From contig NZ_LT607733.1 in the NCBI RefSeq assembly GCF_900091445.1, positions 1,629,501-1,693,500 of the forward strand: a stretch of 64,000 bases of DNA, given 5' to 3'. The stretch is from Micromonospora echinofusca (lineage in GTDB: Bacteria > Actinomycetota > Actinomycetes > Mycobacteriales > Micromonosporaceae). Below the pieces are notes generated by a model. The model was given only the letters and a program-made list of their open reading frames with translations, ran no database searches and was not told the DNA's origin. Position numbers and translations under genes: made by a program. Within the stretch, counting starts at the first letter, position 1; each line of letters opens with the position of its first letter. This document shows positions 57,655 to 64,000 of the stretch, in pieces.

Positions 57655-57670
57655 CGGAAAGCGCTTTCCG
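57655..57670. promoter_or_regulatory. LacI-type operator at the pectate lyase promoter
   Basis: CGGAAAGCGCTTTCCG is a perfect 16-base palindrome with the central CG step typical of LacI-family operators in actinomycete polysaccharide genes. It covers the predicted transcription start, where a repressor would block initiation. No lacI gene is in the window. Confidence 0.65.
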
Positions 57671-57832
57671 CCGTCCATCACCTGGCTGATCGCCGGTGCC
57701 GGTCCGCAGCACCGACGCGAACCCGTCCCCCCTCGCGTCCGGTTCCGCGCGACCGTGCCCGGCACCCCGAACGGTACCCGGCCAGTCGTGCGCCGGCTCC
57801 GGCGATCCGCCGTACGAGAAAGGCGGAACCTC

Positions 57833-58891
57833 ATGCTCGCGACCCGCAACCCGGACGGGCCGCCACGGCCCGGGCGTCGCCGACGGCTGCTCGCTGCCGC
57901 CGGCCTGGCCGTCGCACTGGTGGCACCGCCATCACCGGCCGCCGCCGCGCCCCCGCCCGCCCAGCCGTCGGCATCCGGCACCGCCCCGCAGGCGGCATCC
58001 GCCACCTCTGCGGCCGCCGCGGGCCCGGACGGCTTCGCCAGCGTCTCCGCCCTCGGTCAGAACGGCACCACCGGCGGCGCCGGCGGACCGACCGTGACCG
58101 CGACCAGCGCGGCGGACCTCCTGGAGCACATCGACACGGTGGGCCCGCTGGTCATCCAGGTCACCGGGCGGATCGCGATCACCAGCAAGCAGGGGGTACG
58201 CCCCAACAAGACCATCGTCGGGGTCGGCGACGCCGAGATCACCGGCGGCGGGCTGGACTTCTACCGGTCGTACAACGTGATCGTCCGCAACATCAACTTC
58301 ACCGACGCGGAGGACGACGCGATCAACGTCGGCCAGAACTCGCACCACATCTGGATCGACCACAACCGCTTCTCCGGGGCGGTGGACGGCTCGGTAGACA
58401 TCGTGCGCGGCGCCGACTACGTGACGGTGTCGTGGAACCACTTCGACCACGCGGACAAGTCCATGCTGATCGGTCACTCCGACGGCTCGGCCTCCACCGA
58501 CGTGGGCCGGCTGAAGGTCAGCATCCACCACAACTTCTTCGACCACAGCCGCCAGCGGCACCCCCGGGTCCGCTTCGGCGAGCCGGTGCACGTCTACAAC
58601 AACTACTTCCTCGGCAACGCCCTCTACGGCGTGGCGTCGACGGAGAACGCCGGCGTGCTGGTGGAGGGGAACTACTTCCGCGACGTGCCGCACCCGATGT
58701 GGTCGGCGAGCGGCTACGCCGACAGCGGACCCGGCCGGGCGGTGCAACGCCACAACGTGTACGTGGGCTCCGGCACGCCGGAGACGAACGGCACCGTGGT
58801 CGAGCCGCGTTCGTACTATCCGTACACCCTCGACCCGGCGGCGGACGTGCCCGCCCTGGTCCTCGCGGGCGCCGGCACCGGGCGCATCTGA
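57833..58891 (+). CDS. Secreted pectate lyase, family PL1
   Basis: This 352-residue enzyme has a signal peptide (basic GRRRR, then LLAAAGLAVALVAPPSPAAA, cleavage near residue 40). The parallel beta-helix PL1 domain shows HHIWIDHNRF, YVTVSWNHFDHADKSMLIGH and RQRHPRVRFG, the last holding the catalytic Arg. It cleaves polygalacturonate by beta-elimination, with calcium. The ATG has AAAGGCGG upstream. The promoter and operator suggest induction by plant sugars. Confidence 0.92.
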   Translation: MLATRNPDGPPRPGRRRRLLAAAGLAVALVAPPSPAAAAPPPAQPSASGTAPQAASATSAAAAGPDGFASVSALGQNGTTGGAGGPTVTATSAADLLEHIDTVGPLVIQVTGRIAITSKQGVRPNKTIVGVGDAEITGGGLDFYRSYNVIVRNINFTDAEDDAINVGQNSHHIWIDHNRFSGAVDGSVDIVRGADYVTVSWNHFDHADKSMLIGHSDGSASTDVGRLKVSIHHNFFDHSRQRHPRVRFGEPVHVYNNYFLGNALYGVASTENAGVLVEGNYFRDVPHPMWSASGYADSGPGRAVQRHNVYVGSGTPETNGTVVEPRSYYPYTLDPAADVPALVLAGAGTGRI

Positions 58892-58904
58892 GCGGACACG
58901 CGAG

Positions 58905-58933
58905 GGGCCCCCTGCCGTCGTGGCAGGGGGCCC
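58905..58933. terminator. Terminator between pectate lyase and acnA
   Basis: A perfect 12-base inverted repeat (GGGCCCCCTGCC) with a five-base loop lies between two convergent genes. Confidence 0.65.
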
Positions 58934-58946
58934 GTCGTCCGTGTCG

Positions 58947-61787
<2,841 letters not shown>

Positions 61788-61897
61788 GTCGTACTCCTTC
61801 ACACCAGCGACCGTGAGTAGTCCTGAGCAGTCTGTCGCACCGGTCGGGGTGCCGCCGTGGTTAGGGGACACTTACCGCCGATTCTCCATCGTCAACA

Positions 61898-61915
61898 AAA
61901 CCGTACGTCCGTCTT
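61898..61915. promoter_or_regulatory. Candidate AcnR operator at acnA
   Basis: AAACCGTACGTCCGTCTT differs at two of 18 bases from the site at acnR. It lies 111 bases upstream of the acnA start in the divergent acnA-VOC interval, close to a TTGTTG/TAAGTG promoter candidate for acnA and a TAACTT -10 (61918-61923) for the VOC gene. Confidence 0.55.
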
Positions 61916-61963
61916 GCTAACTTCGCAACCTCGTGCCATCGTTCGGGACGAGGAGGTGCCACC

Positions 61964-62320
61964 ATGATCCATCATGTTCAGCTCGCCTGCCCACGCGGCA
62001 CCGAGGAGGCGTCGCGGGCCTTCTATGTCGGTGTGCTCGGGATGACCGAGAAGCGCAAGCCAGCCGCGCTCGCGGCCCGGGGCGGCTGCTGGTTCACCGG
62101 TCACGGCGCGGAGCTGCACCTGGGCGTGGAGGACGACTTCCGCCCCGCCCGCAAGGCCCACCCTGGTCTGCTCCGGCCGGACCTGGACATGCTCGCCGCC
62201 CGGCTGGCCGCCGCCGGATACCCGGTCACCTGGGGTGACGACGAACTGCCGGGCATGCGCCGCTTCCACTCCCAGGACACGCACGGCAACCGACTGGAGT
62301 TCCTCGCCCCGATCGACTGA
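61964..62320 (+). CDS. VOC/glyoxalase-fold protein
   Basis: This 118-residue vicinal-oxygen-chelate protein begins MIHHVQLACPRGTEEASRAF and has a second half ending DTHGNRLEFLAPID. Possible metal ligands are His4, Glu50-type GAELHLG and Glu in NRLEF. The reaction is unknown. GAGGAGG precedes the ATG. It is divergent from acnA, so AcnR binding could also affect it. Confidence 0.83.
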   Translation: MIHHVQLACPRGTEEASRAFYVGVLGMTEKRKPAALAARGGCWFTGHGAELHLGVEDDFRPARKAHPGLLRPDLDMLAARLAAAGYPVTWGDDELPGMRRFHSQDTHGNRLEFLAPID

Positions 62321-62349
62321 CTGCCTCGATGCCCGACAACGGCATGACG

Positions 62350-62382
62350 AAGGGCCGGCCCCCTGGGTGGGGGCCGGCCCTT
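62350..62382. terminator. Terminator between VOC and C39 genes
   Basis: A perfect 14-base inverted repeat (AAGGGCCGGCCCCC) with a five-base loop, bordered by TTG, lies between convergent genes. Confidence 0.7.
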
Positions 62383-62412
62383 GTCGTCGTTGCGTGGTGT
62401 CGTCGCCGTCGG

Positions 62413-63066
62413 TCAGGCGGTGTAGCCGCGGGTGGCGATCCAGTCGGCGAGGTTGTCGACGCTCATGCGGTAGGAGGCCTGGTTGGGGTCGGCGGAGTCG
62501 GCGATGGTGACGGTGTTGCCGTTGTCGCGGTAGCCGACGACGCTGATGTAGTGCCCGCCTTCGAAGGAGTGGGTGGTGCCGTCGGTGTCGGTGGCGGTGC
62601 CGGCGATGTTGGCGACGACGGCGTGGCCTTCGTCGATGGCGGTGACGATGTCGGTGCGTAGCTTGTCGGTCTGCTTGTCGTCGGCCTTGGGGTCGCGGAT
62701 CTCGACGGACTGGTAGGCGTCGCGGCCGGTTTCCTTGTTGAGTACGGGGGTGATGTCGTTGATGGAGTTGGTGCCGGCTTCGGTGGTGCCCATGCGCTGG
62801 GCCATGCCGTCGACGTCGATGTTCTTGCCCTGCACGCTCAGGGCGTTGCGGGCGGCGGCGGGGCCGCAGTAGTAGAAGTTGGGCTGGGCTTCGTAGCGCA
62901 CGCCGAGTTCGCGCTCGCCGTGCTGCTTGCGGTCCTGGCTCACCGAGGTGGGCTTGCCCTCGGCAGGCGCGGCGACGGCGGCGGTGACGGGGCCGGCGAT
63001 GGCGCCGCCGGTGAAGGCGAGCCCGGCCACGGTCAGAGCGGTCTTACGGAAGATGTCGGTACGCAT
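62413..63066 (-). CDS. Secreted C39-like cysteine peptidase
   Basis: This 217-residue protein has a signal peptide (MRTDIFRK, then LTVAGLAFTGGAIAGPVTA, cleavage near residue 33). The C39-type fold is shown by NFYYCGPAAARNAL (nucleophile Cys), EGGHYISVVGYRD (His) and TIADSAD (Asp). It would act outside the cell; no ABC transporter or precursor peptide is nearby, so it is not a bacteriocin exporter peptidase. AAAGGTG precedes the ATG at 63066. Confidence 0.85.
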   Translation of the reverse strand: MRTDIFRKTALTVAGLAFTGGAIAGPVTAAVAAPAEGKPTSVSQDRKQHGERELGVRYEAQPNFYYCGPAAARNALSVQGKNIDVDGMAQRMGTTEAGTNSINDITPVLNKETGRDAYQSVEIRDPKADDKQTDKLRTDIVTAIDEGHAVVANIAGTATDTDGTTHSFEGGHYISVVGYRDNGNTVTIADSADPNQASYRMSVDNLADWIATRGYTA

Positions 63067-63498
63067 GATGGTCGGCACCTTTCGATCGGGGGTACGCGAC
63101 ACACACCAAGGGGGGGCGGGTGCGCCGCGAGAAAGGAAAGGTCGAGATGTCCGGGGGCCTGCGGCCGGTGGGCCGAGGCTCGTTCCCGGGGGGATGCAAC
63201 CGGCCGGGCCGGCCACACATTCCGCCGGCCACCCGGCCGACGAACGGCCTGGTCATTGAACGGCCTGGTCACGCGGCCACGATGGTTACAACGACCCGGC
63301 GCCCCGACCCATGCCCCGACCCCCGGTGGCGTCCGCCACCCCAAACCGGCACATACCACCCACCCTGCGTGGATCGCGCAGCCCTGGTGGGCCACAAACC
63401 ACGCGATCGTGCCGATAGCCGGCACCACAACTGCGTGATCCACGAGGCCTGGAGCGGGCCGGGGCGTCACGTCGCCGTGCCGGCCAGGCCGGGCGCCT
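63067..63498. other. 432-base interval without a gene
   Basis: The region between the sigma gene and the C39 gene carries no convincing open frame. Near 63368-63381 and 63431-63444, CGTGGATCGCGCAG and CTGCGTGATCCACG form a 14-base inverted repeat with one mismatch and a 49-base loop. It may end the sigma gene transcript. The promoter of the C39 gene should lie near 63080-63150. Confidence 0.45.
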
Positions 63499-64000
63499 TC
63501 AGGACTCTTGGGGCGTAGCGTCCATCGGGGTGAGCCGGTCGGCTCGGGCACGCAGGTAGCGCTGCTCCGGGAGGCTGGAGGTGCGCTGGGACGCGAGCAG
63601 GTAGTCCTCCCGCGCGGCTGCCATGTCTCCGGCGAGTTCCCGCAGGTGGGCGCGGGTGGCCGCGAGGCGGTGGTGGCGGGCCATCCGGTCGTCGGCGGCC
63701 AGCGCGGCCACCATGGCCAGGCCGGCGTCCGGACCGTCGGCCATCGCCACGGCGATCGCGTGGTTGAGCGTCGCCATGGGATTGGGCGCGATCCGGCACA
63801 GCAGGCGGTACAGGAACTCGATCTGCCGCCAGTCGGTGTCGGCCACGTGGGGCGCCCCCACGTGCACGGCCGCGATGGCCGCCTGTAGCTGGTACGGGCC
63901 GAGCGGGCAGCGCAGCATCGCGTCGGTGACGAGCCGGGTGCCTTCCTCGATGAGGTCGGCGTCCCAGCGGAGCCGGTCCTGTTCGCCCAGCGGGACCAGG
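63499..64000 (-). CDS. ECF sigma factor with C-terminal TPR-like domain, 3' part
   Basis: The visible 166 residues are the C-terminal part of an ECF42-type sigma factor (DUF6596-like extension). The segments LGPYQLQAAIAAVHVGAP, NPMATLNHAIAVAMADGP and SLPEQRYLRARADRL match that family. The N-terminal sigma-2 and sigma-4 regions lie outside the window. In other genomes ECF42 genes sit beside DGPF/YCII proteins; none is visible here. The frame stays open to the right edge. Confidence 0.83.
   Translation of the reverse strand, partial: LVPLGEQDRLRWDADLIEEGTRLVTDAMLRCPLGPYQLQAAIAAVHVGAPHVADTDWRQIEFLYRLLCRIAPNPMATLNHAIAVAMADGPDAGLAMVAALAADDRMARHHRLAATRAHLRELAGDMAAAREDYLLASQRTSSLPEQRYLRARADRLTPMDATPQES

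Larger units (their letters stand above)
57236..57832 (+). other. 597-base interval between cvnD and pectate lyase
   Basis: No gene is supported here. It holds low-complexity GCC/GCT repeats (57240-57370), a long hairpin (57378-57427), a promoter (57620-57649) and a perfect operator palindrome (57655-57670), then a leader of about 160 bases to the pectate lyase start. Confidence 0.6.

Noticed and set aside
62413..63066. Bacteriocin-type ABC transporter peptidase
   Set aside because: It has a signal peptide and no ABC or membrane domain, and no precursor peptide lies nearby.

Overview
The window comes from a high-GC actinomycete of the Micromonosporaceae (Micromonospora/Salinispora type). The evidence is the very strong GC bias at third codon positions, many GTG starts, the actinobacterial markers RbpA, WhiA, OpcA and a Gbn-like nucleoid protein, a SufR-led SUF operon, a conservon, and extragenic repeats of the GAGCGAGCG type. 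No tRNA, rRNA, CRISPR array, transposase or phage gene was seen. Both edges cut a gene.

Bases 1-21900 hold central metabolism and core functions. recQ (minus strand) is divergent from rapZ-yvcK-whiA, which is followed by the glycolytic operon gap-pgk-tpiA and then secG and rbpA. Converging on these is a complete pentose phosphate operon on the minus strand, tkt-tal-pgi-zwf-opcA-pgl. ctaB diverges from tkt. A small unknown gene and an ATP-grasp gene follow, then ctaA (minus). ctaA and ctaB together give haem A for cytochrome oxidase.

Bases 21900-28700 are one SUF iron-sulfur operon: sufR, sufB, sufD, a Rieske-type ferredoxin, sufC, sufS, sufU and sufT, mostly overlapping by 1-4 bases. Bases 28900-41070 are a mosaic of smaller units: a secreted SH3-like protein, a LysE exporter, an acVLRF1 peptidyl-tRNA hydrolase, two XRE-TPR regulators (the second fused to a chitin-binding module), a membrane zinc metallopeptidase, an ABC-F ATPase with a possible leader peptide, a CadD-like transporter, a Gbn-like protein, a crotonase, an ABC exporter and a mismatch DNA glycosylase.

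Bases 41070-44164 (minus) carry an SDR and a three-gene unit: a membrane protein with a Gly/Cys-rich tail (TIGR04222 type), a DUF692/MNIO iron enzyme and a small partner. This looks like a peptide-modification system acting on a membrane-anchored protein. Bases 44279-61787 are bounded by acnR (repressor) and acnA (aconitase), which share a palindromic operator but lie about 14 kb apart. Between them are a nitrilase, a HAD phosphatase, a RIO kinase, a GNAT protein, a labdane-type diterpenoid operon (P450, class I synthase, class II cyclase), a conservon cvnABCD and a secreted pectate lyase with a LacI-type operator at its promoter. The right end has a VOC protein, a secreted C39-like peptidase and the 3' part of an ECF sigma gene.

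Main leads: (1) the MNIO/Cys-tail membrane system; (2) the diterpene operon joined to a conservon; (3) an XRE-TPR regulator whose 3' part has been replaced by the chitin-binding module of a secreted enzyme; (4) the shared acnR/acnA operator; (5) a leaderless six-codon upstream reading frame ahead of the ABC-F gene; (6) a run of probable leaderless genes with TAnnnT boxes 6-8 bases before the start codon.
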